A stretch of 64,000 nt of DNA from Prevotella sp. (GTDB lineage Bacteria > Bacteroidota > Bacteroidia > Bacteroidales > Bacteroidaceae), in the NCBI GenBank assembly GCA_022511075.1, contig JAFLSE010000008.1, positions 26,850-90,849 of the forward strand, given 5' to 3'. The notes under the pieces were generated by a model. That model saw nothing but the letters and a program-made list of their open reading frames with translations, did not search any database and was not told where the DNA came from. Shown here piece after piece: positions 38,670 through 48,204 of this stretch. Position 1 is the first letter of the stretch. Each line of letters opens with the position of its first letter. The position numbers and the translations under genes were made by a program.

Positions 38670-39815
38670 ATGATAGAAAAGGATTCACTACTTAATTTTG
38701 AAGAATATCTTCGTGCCAGTGAGCCGCATAAACAAGTACGGGCATATAATTGGCGGACAGCCATAGGCTTACAGGCCGTGGACGGTCTGCATGTGTCTGA
38801 TTACCTGAAGCAGACGGCGAAACGGAACATTGAAGGCGAGATTACTATTGATGAGGCGCAGGAACTTATTAAAAGCTACTATCAGTCGAAAACGAATCGA
38901 GAGCCTGATGATGATGAGAAGCAAGAAGCGGATAAAGTGTCTGCAAACATTTCGCGAATCCTTTCAAGACAAACACTTGATTTTACGGCAAATGGTTTTG
39001 TAGCTTTGCATCGCCGGATATTTGACGGGGTGTTTAAGCATGCAGGGCAGGTAAGAAAATATGATATTACCAAAAAGGAGTGGGTGCTGCGGGGAGATAC
39101 CGTAAACTATTTGAATTATGAGGACCTTTGGCGGGCACTCGACTATGACATCAACCAAGAAAAAAACTTTAGCTATAAAGGACTGTCGGGCGATGAGGTG
39201 ATAGCGCATATAGTGAAATTCGTGTCGGGCTTGTGGCAGATTCATCCTTTCGGAGAGGGCAACACAAGAACGACTGCCGTATTTGTGATTCAGTATTTGA
39301 GGTCTATCGGCTTTGATGTGAACAACGACTTGTTTGCAGAAAACTCATGGTATTTCCGCAATGCGCTTGTACGTGCCAATTATAAAAATGCAGTAAAAGG
39401 CATTGAATATACCCCAGTGTATTTGGAACGTTTTTTCAGAAACTTATTATTGGGAGAACAACATGAGTTACGAAACAGATACTTGCTCATAAATTTGTCA
39501 CCAGAAGAAATAGCAACCCCGACAAGCACCCGACAAGCACCCGACAAGTACCCGACAAGCACCCGACAAGTACCATACAATCCTAATATAGCAAAGCTTG
39601 TTTCCATTCTTGGAAACAATCAACTATCCGTAAAAGAATTGCTGCAGGCATTTGGGCTGAAAGACAGAGAGAATTTCCTTCGTTTATTCTTGAATCCTGC
39701 AATAGAAGAGGGGTTTGTTAAGCTTCTATATCCCGACAAGCCTCGCCATCCACGCCAAAAGTATTTGCTGACAGTGAAAGGACTGACACTATATAATGAG
39801 TTTGGCAAAAATTAA
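38670..39815 (+). CDS. Fic-family protein (putative AMPylase) with C-terminal winged-helix-like region
   Basis: Fic loop IHPFGEGNTRTTAVF; C-terminal KELLQAFGLKDRENFLRLFLNPAIEEGFV...YPDKPRHPRQKYLLT. Confidence 0.9.
   Translation: MIEKDSLLNFEEYLRASEPHKQVRAYNWRTAIGLQAVDGLHVSDYLKQTAKRNIEGEITIDEAQELIKSYYQSKTNREPDDDEKQEADKVSANISRILSRQTLDFTANGFVALHRRIFDGVFKHAGQVRKYDITKKEWVLRGDTVNYLNYEDLWRALDYDINQEKNFSYKGLSGDEVIAHIVKFVSGLWQIHPFGEGNTRTTAVFVIQYLRSIGFDVNNDLFAENSWYFRNALVRANYKNAVKGIEYTPVYLERFFRNLLLGEQHELRNRYLLINLSPEEIATPTSTRQAPDKYPTSTRQVPYNPNIAKLVSILGNNQLSVKELLQAFGLKDRENFLRLFLNPAIEEGFVKLLYPDKPRHPRQKYLLTVKGLTLYNEFGKN
39519..39573 (+). repeat. Five tandem 11-bp repeats (CCGACAAGYAC) inside the Fic ORF
   Basis: ccgacaagcac x2, ccgacaagtac, ccgacaagcac, ccgacaagtac; encodes PTSTRQAPDKYPTSTRQV. 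Confidence 0.96.
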
Positions 39816-39849
39816 GTACATTTGCACAAAAATCTAAAACTGTTATAAT

Positions 39850-41658
39850 ATGAGCATAAACGAGAGACTGTATGCATTGCGAGAGGTGATGAGGCGCGAA
39901 AAGATAGATGCCTTCATATTTCCGAGTACCGACCCGCATAATGGTGAGTATGTGCCCGACCACTGGAAGGGGCGCGAGTGGATTTCGGGCTTCAACGGCT
40001 CGGCAGGCACGGCGGTGGTGACGATGGAGGCTGCCGCCCTTTGGACCGATTCGCGCTATTTCCTCGCTGCCGAAGAGCAGCTGGCTGGCACGGAGTTTCA
40101 ACTTATGAAGATGAAAATGTCCGGAACACCGTCAATAACTCAATGGCTTGCGCAGAAACTTGCTGTAGAGGGAGGCACGGCGGTGGGCGTAGACGGTATG
40201 GTGAACGCGGCAGCCGAGGTAGAATCACTCATCGACGAACTGCGCAGGAACGGAGGCATAACCGTGCGTACAAACTTCGACCCGTTACGTGAACTTTGGC
40301 ACGACCGCCCCAGTATTCCAGACAATAGGGTGGAGGTTTATCCGCTTGAATTTGCAGGGGAAAGTGCGCAGAATAAGTTGCAGCGAATACGCGAGGCATT
40401 GAAGGCGCATCACGCACAGGGTATGCTCGTTACGGCTCTCGACGACATTGCGTGGACACTAAACCTGCGCGGCAGCGATGTCCATTGTAACCCCGTTGCT
40501 GTGTGCTACCTGCTGATATGCGAAAAGAGTGCGACGCTATATATAAACAATGTAAAACTCGATGATAACACAAAAAACTATCTCCGCAATATCGGCGTAG
40601 ACACCGATGACTACGAAAACGTAGCAAACGGCATTTCACGATACGACGGCTACAGCCTCCTCATGGACGACAACGAAGTGAACTACACTCTCTTCAAGTC
40701 TGCCCGTTGTCAGCAGATTATAAGGGCGGCATCGCCCATTCCTTATATGAAGGCGCAGAAGAACGCCACGGAGATTGCCGGCTTCAAGGCTGCCATGCTT
40801 CGCGACGGAGTAGCTATGGTGAAGTTCCTTAAATGGCTGAAGCCTGCGGTGGAGGCAGGAGGGCAGACGGAGATGTCGCTCGACGAGAAACTAACATCCC
40901 TGCGTGCGGAACAGCCCCTGTTTCGCGGCATATCGTTCGACAGTATCTTCGGCTACGCCCACCACGGGGCAATCGTCCACTACGAGGCGACACCAGAGAC
41001 AGACATTGCCGTAGAGCCTCGCGGACTGCTGCTTATGGACACCGGCGCGCAATACCTCGACGGCACTACCGACATAACACGCACCGTGGCACTCGGCGAT
41101 ACCACGCCCGAGCAACGTCACGCCTACACGCTCGTCCTCAAAGGGCACATTGCACTCGCCATGGCAAAGTTTCCCGAAAGGGCATCAGGCACGCAGCTCG
41201 ACATACTTGCACGACAGGCTATGTGGCGCGAGGGAATGAACTATATGCACGGCACGGGGCACGGCGTGGGCTCATATCTCAACGTTCACGAAGGCCCTCA
41301 CCAGATACGCATGGAATGGAAGCCTGCGCCGCTTGTGGCAGGCATGACTGTCACCAACGAGCCGGGGCTCTACCTCGCCGGCAAGTTCGGTGTGCGCACC
41401 GAGAACACCATGCTCATCACCCCCTACATGGAAACCGACTTCGGGCGATTCCTGCAGTTAGATCCTCTAACCCTCTGCCCCATAGACACCGCCCCTATAG
41501 AAATGGAAATGATGACGGCCGAAGAAATACAATGGCTCAACAACTATCATCAAATGGTGTTTGACAGCTTTTATCCACACCTTGACGACGAGGAACGCGA
41601 ATGGCTGCGCGAGGCGTGCAAGGCAATTTTATCACAATGCACAATGCCGTTTGAATGA
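39850..41658 (+). CDS. Aminopeptidase P family protein (Xaa-Pro aminopeptidase)
   Basis: MDTGAQYLDGTTDITRTVALG, MHGTGHGVGSYLNVHEGPHQIR, VTNEPGLYLAGKFGVRTENTMLI metal-site motifs. Confidence 0.95.
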   Translation: MSINERLYALREVMRREKIDAFIFPSTDPHNGEYVPDHWKGREWISGFNGSAGTAVVTMEAAALWTDSRYFLAAEEQLAGTEFQLMKMKMSGTPSITQWLAQKLAVEGGTAVGVDGMVNAAAEVESLIDELRRNGGITVRTNFDPLRELWHDRPSIPDNRVEVYPLEFAGESAQNKLQRIREALKAHHAQGMLVTALDDIAWTLNLRGSDVHCNPVAVCYLLICEKSATLYINNVKLDDNTKNYLRNIGVDTDDYENVANGISRYDGYSLLMDDNEVNYTLFKSARCQQIIRAASPIPYMKAQKNATEIAGFKAAMLRDGVAMVKFLKWLKPAVEAGGQTEMSLDEKLTSLRAEQPLFRGISFDSIFGYAHHGAIVHYEATPETDIAVEPRGLLLMDTGAQYLDGTTDITRTVALGDTTPEQRHAYTLVLKGHIALAMAKFPERASGTQLDILARQAMWREGMNYMHGTGHGVGSYLNVHEGPHQIRMEWKPAPLVAGMTVTNEPGLYLAGKFGVRTENTMLITPYMETDFGRFLQLDPLTLCPIDTAPIEMEMMTAEEIQWLNNYHQMVFDSFYPHLDDEEREWLREACKAILSQCTMPFE

Positions 41659-41828
41659 AAATGCTACTTTGCTACAATGCTACATTAAGATAGGATATTA
41701 GGATGCGCTTCCTTGTCCGTAATGTGAATCTCCTTAATACAGCAAAATAGCAATGTTGCAGAACACTGTTTTTGTCGTGTCCTGGCTTTTCTTGCACTTA
41801 ACTTCATTGGCTCACGAAGCAAAATACA

Positions 41829-41880
41829 ACACCCAACGCACTTAAGTGCGTTGGGTATCGAGACGGTAAGCGTTGGGTGT
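41829..41880. repeat. 26-bp perfect palindrome plus third complementary arm (alternative hairpins)
   Basis: ACCCAACGCACTTAAGTGCGTTGGGT (41831-41856); ACACCCAACGC (41829-41839) can also pair with GCGTTGGGTGT (41870-41880). Confidence 0.85.
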
Positions 41881-41903
41881 CTTCCTATATGTGTATAGTG
41901 GAA

Positions 41904-42923
41904 TCAATTGACTCCGCTATATTTTCGCCATTTGTTTATGAGTGCCGCAAAGTCTTCGGGCCACTCACTGTCGAAATCCATTTGCTCGTGGGTTTTGGGG
42001 TGCACGAAACCTATTGTCTTGGCATGCAGTGCCTGACGCGGGCATAGTTTGAAGCAGTTTTGTACAAACTGACGATATGAACCTGTGCGCTCACCGCGAA
42101 GTATCTCCATTCCGCCATAACGCTCGTCGCTGAACAGAGGATGCCCTATGTGTTTCATATGCGCCCTTATCTGGTGGGTGCGCCCCGTCTCAAGGATGCA
42201 TTCCACGAGGGTGACATAGCCATAACGTTCCAAAACGCGGTAGTGGGTTACGGCCGGCTTACCCTCTTCGCTGCCTGGGGGAAGAACGGTCATGCGAAGC
42301 CTGTCTTTGGGGTCGCGGGCAATGTTGCCTTCTATGCGCCCCTTGTCTTCAACGATGTTTCCCCACACGAGTGCATTGTATGAGCGATGGGTGGTCTTGT
42401 TGAAGAATTGCGCGCCGAGTTCCGTCTTTGCCTCTGGTGTCTTTGCCACGATGAGCAGTCCGCTGGTGTCTTTGTCTATGCGGTGTACAAGCCCCACTTC
42501 GGGGTCGTTGGGGTCATAGGTTTCAAGGTCGCGCAGGTGGTATGCAATGGCATTTACGAGTGTGCCGGTAAAGTTTCCACAGCCTGGGTGTACCACCATT
42601 CCTGCCACCTTATTAATTATTATAAGGCAGTCGTCTTCGTAAACAACATCGAGCGGAATATCCTCTGCTACTATCGAGGTATCATGATGCGGCCGGTCGA
42701 GCATGAGCGTTATCACGTCGCCCGGTCTCACTTTGTAGTTGCTCTTCACGGGCTTGCCGTTGGCGTGTATAAAGCCGGCATCGGCGGCTGTCTGTATGCG
42801 GTTGCGACTTGAGTGGGGCATTCTTTCTGCCATCCACTTGTCTATCCTCACCGCCACCTGTCCAGCATCGGCTACGAACCTGTAGTGCTCGTAAAGTTCT
42901 ATTTCCTCAATATCCTGCGTCAT
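41904..42923 (-). CDS. RluA family pseudouridine synthase
   Basis: S4-type N-terminus; VHRIDKDTSGLLIVAKT catalytic motif; ETGRTHQIRAHMKHIGHPL. Confidence 0.95.
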   Translation of the reverse strand: MTQDIEEIELYEHYRFVADAGQVAVRIDKWMAERMPHSSRNRIQTAADAGFIHANGKPVKSNYKVRPGDVITLMLDRPHHDTSIVAEDIPLDVVYEDDCLIIINKVAGMVVHPGCGNFTGTLVNAIAYHLRDLETYDPNDPEVGLVHRIDKDTSGLLIVAKTPEAKTELGAQFFNKTTHRSYNALVWGNIVEDKGRIEGNIARDPKDRLRMTVLPPGSEEGKPAVTHYRVLERYGYVTLVECILETGRTHQIRAHMKHIGHPLFSDERYGGMEILRGERTGSYRQFVQNCFKLCPRQALHAKTIGFVHPKTHEQMDFDSEWPEDFAALINKWRKYSGVN

Positions 42924-42948
42924 AATCGTGGGAGGGTTTTCCCCTTTT

Positions 42949-43683
42949 TTAGATTTGCGGCTCTGTTACTTCTTCAAAGTCGTCCACACCACTATTGCCT
43001 TGTATGTATTTTTTGTAGTCGTTGTTGTCTTTGGGGATTTCGTTATCCAGGTCGGTTCCACCCTTCATATACTTTCTGAAATCTTCTTCGTCTTCAGGAT
43101 AGGCATTCTCATAGTCGTCGCTATTGTCGTAGGCACCATTACCGAGTATCAGCATCAATGGATATTCCGTTGATATGCGGTCGCCAGTTGAAATATCCCT
43201 TCCCCTGCTCACGAGCCCCATCACCCAGTCTTTTTCGCCAGCCACGTATTTTGGCTCAAGCATCCTGAAACCGAGTGCTGTCAACTTTGCTTCTGCTTCG
43301 CGTCGGCTGCAGTTGTCTATCACGTCGGGGATACTCACGGTGGGCGACGACGGGGCATTGACCGTTACATAGATTATGCGCCCTCGCTTTACCTTTGTGC
43401 CATGCATTGGTGTCTGCGACAGAATGCAATGCGCCGGCAGACGTTTGTTGTAGCCCGAGTCGCTGACCTCTATTCTCAGTTCGTCCATTTCGAGCAGTGT
43501 GCGAGCCTTGTTGAAATCCATCGTTGTGAGGTTGGGCACCGGAATACTCTCGTCGTGCCGTGTGTAGGCATTCAGCCCGTACTTCACACCAAAGAACAAA
43601 GCGCACACCACAACAGCCATTGCCAATAGGTTGCCCCACAGGTAAAGGCTCATCAATTTGCGGAAGAAGTCTTTAGATTTCAT
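42949..43683 (-). CDS. PASTA-domain membrane protein without kinase domain
   Basis: N-terminal TM; VPNLTTMDFNKARTLLEMDELRIEVSDSGYNKRLPAHCILSQTPMHGTKVKRGRIIYVTVN PASTA repeats. Confidence 0.88.
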   Translation of the reverse strand: MKSKDFFRKLMSLYLWGNLLAMAVVVCALFFGVKYGLNAYTRHDESIPVPNLTTMDFNKARTLLEMDELRIEVSDSGYNKRLPAHCILSQTPMHGTKVKRGRIIYVTVNAPSSPTVSIPDVIDNCSRREAEAKLTALGFRMLEPKYVAGEKDWVMGLVSRGRDISTGDRISTEYPLMLILGNGAYDNSDDYENAYPEDEEDFRKYMKGGTDLDNEIPKDNNDYKKYIQGNSGVDDFEEVTEPQI

Positions 43684-43773
43684 TGTTGGTATAGGTCTTA
43701 AAATGCATCAAGGGACATAAGCGCAGTGCCTATGCCCCCGAATAAGTCTGTAACGGCGTCTGCCAAAGACGGA

Positions 43774-43929
43774 TTATTTTCCGTGGTGCTCGTCAGACAC
43801 TGTTAACTTCTTGCGGCCCTTAGCACGACGTGAAGCCAATACCCTGCGGCCATTCTTTGTTGCCATTCTCTCGCGGAAACCGTGCTTGTTCACCCTTCTC
43901 CTGTTGTGTGGCTGAAATGTTCTTTTCAT
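43774..43929 (-). CDS. rpmH: 50S ribosomal protein L34 (not in the ORF track)
   Basis: Hand translation: [51 protein letters not shown]. Confidence 0.97.
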   Translation of the reverse strand: MKRTFQPHNRRRVNKHGFRERMATKNGRRVLASRRAKGRKKLTVSDEHHGK

Positions 43930-44053
43930 TTTCTATTGATGTTTATTGTTATTATTTTTCCGATTTAGGCTGCAAAATTACTTATATTTTTCGAAATAAC
44001 CAAGAAATTGGCGAATTTTAGTAAAATATTTATGATTTTTACGGAAAAAAGCG

Positions 44054-44061
44054 TACCTTTG
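44054..44061 (+). promoter_or_regulatory. -7 box TACCTTTG of efp
   Basis: TAnnTTTG match 52 bp upstream of ATG. Confidence 0.65.
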
Positions 44062-44113
44062 CAGGCGAAAAGAGAAAAATCTTAAGGTAAACATAACAAT
44101 TTTATTATCTATT

Positions 44114-44689
44114 ATGATCAATTCACAAGACATCAAGAACGGAACTTGCATCCGCATGGATGGCAAATTGTATTTCGTTGTAGAATTCCTGCACGTAAAG
44201 CCAGGAAAAGGCAACACATTCATGCGCACAAAGTTGAAGAACGTTGTTAACGGACTCGTGGTTGAAAAGCGTTTCAACATCGGCGAGAAATTGGAAGACG
44301 TGCGCGTTGAGCGTCGCCCATACCAGTATAGCTACAAAGACGGCGACGACTTCATTTTCATGAATCAGGAGACATTCGACCAAATTCCTATCGCAAAGGA
44401 ACTCGTAAACGGTATTGAATATATGAAGGAAGGCGACGAGGTTACGGTGGTAAGCGATGCTTCTACCGATACCGTGCTCTTCGCTGAAATGCCTGTCAAG
44501 ACTGTGCTCCGCATTACATACTGCGAGCCAGGTCTCAAGGGCGATACGGCAACAAATGCAACAAAGCCTGCTACCGTAGAGACAGCTATAGGCGAGGTTA
44601 CAGTGCGCGTGCCTTTGTTTATCAACGAGGGCGAACTCATTGAAGTTGACACACGCGACGGATCATACGTAAACCGCATAAAGGAATAA
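44114..44689 (+). CDS. efp: Elongation factor P
   Basis: IKNGTCIRMDGKLYFVVEFLHVKPGKGNTFMRTKLKN; C-terminal RVPLFINEGELIEVDTRDGSYVNR. Confidence 0.96.
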   Translation: MINSQDIKNGTCIRMDGKLYFVVEFLHVKPGKGNTFMRTKLKNVVNGLVVEKRFNIGEKLEDVRVERRPYQYSYKDGDDFIFMNQETFDQIPIAKELVNGIEYMKEGDEVTVVSDASTDTVLFAEMPVKTVLRITYCEPGLKGDTATNATKPATVETAIGEVTVRVPLFINEGELIEVDTRDGSYVNRIKE

Positions 44690-45723
44690 TGTATTCCATA
44701 ATAGTGCCGGTATACAACCGCCCTGATGAGGTGGACGAACTGCTTGAAAGTCTGACATTGCAGACTTTCAAGCAGTTTGAGGTTATTATCGTGGAGGACG
44801 GCTCGCAGACACCTTGCCGCGAGGTGGCGGAGAAAAATAAGGACAGGCTCAATATACATTATTATTATAAGGACAATTCGGGACCGGGGCAGAGCCGCAA
44901 CTATGGTGCAGAGCGTGCTACGGGCGAATGGCTCATTGTGCTCGACAGCGACGTGGTGCTGCCCGAAGGCTATCTGCAAGCAGTGGACGACGAGTTGAAG
45001 GCAAACGCCTGCGATGCCTTCGGAGGTCCTGACAGCGCGCACCCTTCGTTTACCGACGTGCAGAAGGCAATAAGTTACTCTATGACGAGTTTCTTTACTA
45101 CGGGCGGCATTCGCGGTGGAAAGAAGAAACTCGACAAGTTCTATCCTCGCTCATTCAATATGGGCGTGCGCAGCGATGTATATCGCAAGTTGGGCGGATT
45201 CTCAAAGATGCGCTTCGGTGAGGACATTGATTTCAGCATACGTATATTCGAGGCAGGATGCACTTGCAGGCTGTTTCCTTCGGCATGGGTGTGGCACAAG
45301 CGGCGCACCGACCTGAAAAAGTTTTTCCGTCAGGTATACAATAGTGGTATTGCGCGCATCAACCTGCACAAGCGACATCCCGGCACGATGAAACTTGTCC
45401 ACCTGCTGCCGATGATTTTTACGGTGGGTGTGATTGCGCTCGTGCTTGTTTCTGCCGTGGGGCGTGCTCTTATGCACTATGACGATGTCCACCGTTGGTA
45501 TTGGCTATGCGCAGCTCCGTGGTTGCCAATAATAGCCTATTCGCTGATTATATTTGCCGACAGCAGTTGGCAGAACAAGAGCGTGAAGATAGGCGCGTTG
45601 AGTGTCTGCGCAGCATTCGTGCAGCTTATGGGCTACGGTTTTGGCTTCATTGAGGCATGGTGGAAACGCTGCGTGCTCGGCAAGGACGAATTTCAGGCAT
45701 TCGAAAAAACATTCTACAAATAG
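44689..45723 (+). CDS. Family 2 glycosyltransferase, membrane-associated
   Basis: YSIIVPVYNRPDEVDELLESL, LIVLDSDVVLP; C-terminal TMs; TAATG overlap with efp. Confidence 0.92.
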   Translation: MYSIIVPVYNRPDEVDELLESLTLQTFKQFEVIIVEDGSQTPCREVAEKNKDRLNIHYYYKDNSGPGQSRNYGAERATGEWLIVLDSDVVLPEGYLQAVDDELKANACDAFGGPDSAHPSFTDVQKAISYSMTSFFTTGGIRGGKKKLDKFYPRSFNMGVRSDVYRKLGGFSKMRFGEDIDFSIRIFEAGCTCRLFPSAWVWHKRRTDLKKFFRQVYNSGIARINLHKRHPGTMKLVHLLPMIFTVGVIALVLVSAVGRALMHYDDVHRWYWLCAAPWLPIIAYSLIIFADSSWQNKSVKIGALSVCAAFVQLMGYGFGFIEAWWKRCVLGKDEFQAFEKTFYK

Positions 45724-46416
45724 ATGAAAAAGCTGAGTATCAACCAGTGGGCAGAAGAGGACCGGCCTCGCGAGAAACTCATGCGTCTCGGTGCACGTGA
45801 ACTGAGCAATGCCGAACTTCTTGCAATAATCATAGGCAGCGGCTCTGCCGACGAGAGTGCCGTGGAACTTATGCAACGCCTACTTGCCGACTGCGGAAAC
45901 AACCTGAACACGCTCGGCAAGATGTCGATACGTCAGCTTACCGACGCGCGCTACAAAGGACTTGGAACGGCAAAGGCTGTTGCCCTGCTTGCCGTATGCG
46001 AACTGGGAAAGCGTCGTGCCGCAATGCAGCCCGAAGAGCGCCCTACCCTGAATACCGCCCGTGCCATTTACGACCTTATGCACCCAAAGCTGCAAGACCT
46101 CGATAATGAGGAGGCCTGGCTGGTGCTGATGAATCATGCATATAAGCTAATAAAGGTCGTTCCCATAAGTCGTGGAGGCATCACCGAGACTGCCGTCGAC
46201 GTGCGTATCATCTTGCGCGAAGCCCTTATTAGCAATGCCACCGTACTGGCGCTTGTACACAATCACCCAAGCGGCAGTCCTTCTCCCAGCAGCCACGACG
46301 ACCGCCTCACTCAACACGTAAAGAAAGCCTGCGACACCATGCGCCTGCACTTTGCCGACCATGTGATAATCACCGACGGCGATTATTTCTCCTATAACGA
46401 AAACGGCAAGATTTGA
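45724..46416 (+). CDS. radC: RadC/JAB-domain protein
   Basis: REKLMRLGARELSNAELLAIIIGSG, LVHNHPSGSPSPSSHD. Confidence 0.95.
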   Translation: MKKLSINQWAEEDRPREKLMRLGARELSNAELLAIIIGSGSADESAVELMQRLLADCGNNLNTLGKMSIRQLTDARYKGLGTAKAVALLAVCELGKRRAAMQPEERPTLNTARAIYDLMHPKLQDLDNEEAWLVLMNHAYKLIKVVPISRGGITETAVDVRIILREALISNATVLALVHNHPSGSPSPSSHDDRLTQHVKKACDTMRLHFADHVIITDGDYFSYNENGKI

Positions 46417-46578
46417 TTCGTCTTTTTTCGGCAAAAAGAAAGGAAAACTGCATATTTTTTCAAAGAACACAGATTTTTTACGATTTCTTTTGTCGATTTG
46501 TTTTATTTTCATTACCTTTGCAATCGGAATCTCTATTCCTTATATGATAGGGCGGAGATGATTTTGATATATATGTAA

Positions 46579-47103
46579 ATGGAAGAACAGAAGAACAGAA
46601 GAAGTCTTTGGAGTGCATTCTTGATGTTTTTTGCACTTATAATAGCAATAGTAGGAATCGTTGCCTGCATTGCCCTCTTTGTTCTTCCCCAAAACATAAA
46701 ATCGGAAAATTCAGCAGATAACGAACTTACAGAAGAAGTTTTCTCCAAAGTAACACAAGAGCAACTTGACAGTCCTGACGTAACTATTGAGGAGGTGGTG
46801 TTCTTTGAAAAATCATATAACGAGACCCACAGCGCAGAAAGCCGCGACCAAAAGATTTTAGACAGGATATTTGCCTTGAAGCATATCTTATTGGGGGCGC
46901 TTATGTCAGAAACACATAACAGAGAAGGATTCATAAATATCTGCACCATACACGCTGGAGAATTCTCTCCGCAACAGCAGGAAATCATCGACTGGTATTT
47001 GGGACTCAACGAAGCCCAACAGGAGCAATGGGAAAAGTGCCAAAGGGTAACCAACCTATCTGAATTTAAGGACGCAGTAAAGAAACAAAACAATATAAAA
47101 TAG
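46579..47103 (+). CDS. Hypothetical membrane-anchored protein
   Basis: One N-terminal TM; preceded by TACCTTTG at 46513-46520; followed 7 bp later by a lipoprotein gene. Confidence 0.6.
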   Translation: MEEQKNRRSLWSAFLMFFALIIAIVGIVACIALFVLPQNIKSENSADNELTEEVFSKVTQEQLDSPDVTIEEVVFFEKSYNETHSAESRDQKILDRIFALKHILLGALMSETHNREGFINICTIHAGEFSPQQQEIIDWYLGLNEAQQEQWEKCQRVTNLSEFKDAVKKQNNIK

Positions 47104-47110
47104 CAATTTT

Positions 47111-47989
47111 ATGAAACACTCATTTCAATTCTTGGCAATAGGTGCCGTTTTTCTCACAATGTTTTCATGTGGCAATGAAAGTAGCAAGACTGTAGAAAGT
47201 GAAAGAGACTCATTAAAGACTATTACAGCCCAACAACAAACAATACTTGACGACATGACTTCGGCTATGGCAAGCATCTCAAAGAGTCTTGATTCCATCG
47301 CTTTGCAGGAGAAAATGATTATCAACGGTGTGGATGAAGCTGGAGTGCCTCTGAGCAAAAAGAACCTTAAGTCAAGACTTGAAACCTTGTCGGAGATAGT
47401 AAAAGGACAGCGTTCAAAGCTCGGGGCAATGGAAAAATCGTTGGGACATGACAATCCTGCCGTAAAGGAACTTCAATCTATCATTTCATATATAAACACA
47501 TCGCTCGAACAAAAAGAAGATGAGATAGAGAAGATTAAGGCGGAAGTGGACTCAAAAGATTTCAGCATAGCAAGCCTGAATTCACGTGTTTCTTCACTCA
47601 ACAAAACCGTTGCCTCTGTACAGCAAGAAAACGAAGCGCAACGTGAGCAGATGAAGCAGCAAAATGCCCAATACCAAGCATCTATCAACGAGGTGTTCTA
47701 TGTTATAGGCACAAAAGACCAGTTGGTAGAGAGTGGTGTTCTGTCTTCATCGGGAGCGCTTTTCTCGAAGGCAACTATCAACTTTGCCTCGATAAACAAA
47801 TCGGCTCTTACAAAAGCTGACAAGAGGACATTGAAGACCATCAAGATTAATGGCAAGTCGCCAAAGATCTTGAGCGAAGAGCCCAAAGGGTCTTATACTC
47901 TCGACAAAGATAAAAATGTGCTCACAATAACTGACGCCGAAAAGTTCTGGAGCACTAACAACAAGATTCTGGTAATACAGATTAAATAG
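47111..47989 (+). CDS. Coiled-coil lipoprotein, possibly Cbp1 collagen-binding adhesin-like
   Basis: Lipobox TMFSCGNES, long heptad region, INEVFYVIGTKDQLVESGVL block. Cbp1 family name from memory. Confidence 0.6.
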   Translation: MKHSFQFLAIGAVFLTMFSCGNESSKTVESERDSLKTITAQQQTILDDMTSAMASISKSLDSIALQEKMIINGVDEAGVPLSKKNLKSRLETLSEIVKGQRSKLGAMEKSLGHDNPAVKELQSIISYINTSLEQKEDEIEKIKAEVDSKDFSIASLNSRVSSLNKTVASVQQENEAQREQMKQQNAQYQASINEVFYVIGTKDQLVESGVLSSSGALFSKATINFASINKSALTKADKRTLKTIKINGKSPKILSEEPKGSYTLDKDKNVLTITDAEKFWSTNNKILVIQIK

Positions 47990-48023
47990 GTTTCGGCTCT
48001 TTTATTGTAAAAAGCAATCTTTT

Positions 48024-48067
48024 ATTTCCATAAACTCATCATTTCCAAACGATGGGTTTATGGAAAT
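48024..48067. terminator. Long hairpin downstream of the coiled-coil lipoprotein gene
   Basis: ATTTCCATAAACtCATC...GATGgGTTTATGGAAAT. Confidence 0.5.
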
Positions 48068-48204
48068 ATTATTAGGGATAATATATTCTGTCAATTTAAT
48101 TTGTTTGTTATATGACACGTTTTAAAAAGAACGTGATACATTTTCTTTTCATATTGTAAAAAACATTTTGTAAATTTGCAGACGTAAAAATAGATAAATA
48201 ATTT

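Noticed and set aside
39519-39573. CRISPR array
   Set aside because: 11-bp direct units without spacers, in frame within a Fic ORF.
36073-39815. A novel defence island (PIN TA, protease, Fic)
   Set aside because: Adjacent and suggestive, but the genes are on different strands with long gaps and no integrase, transposase or tRNA boundary; evidence does not support calling one system.
40833-41564. 243-aa Arg/His-rich ORF inside the aminopeptidase P gene
   Set aside because: Out-of-frame overlap on the same strand; composition is an artefact of the real frame.
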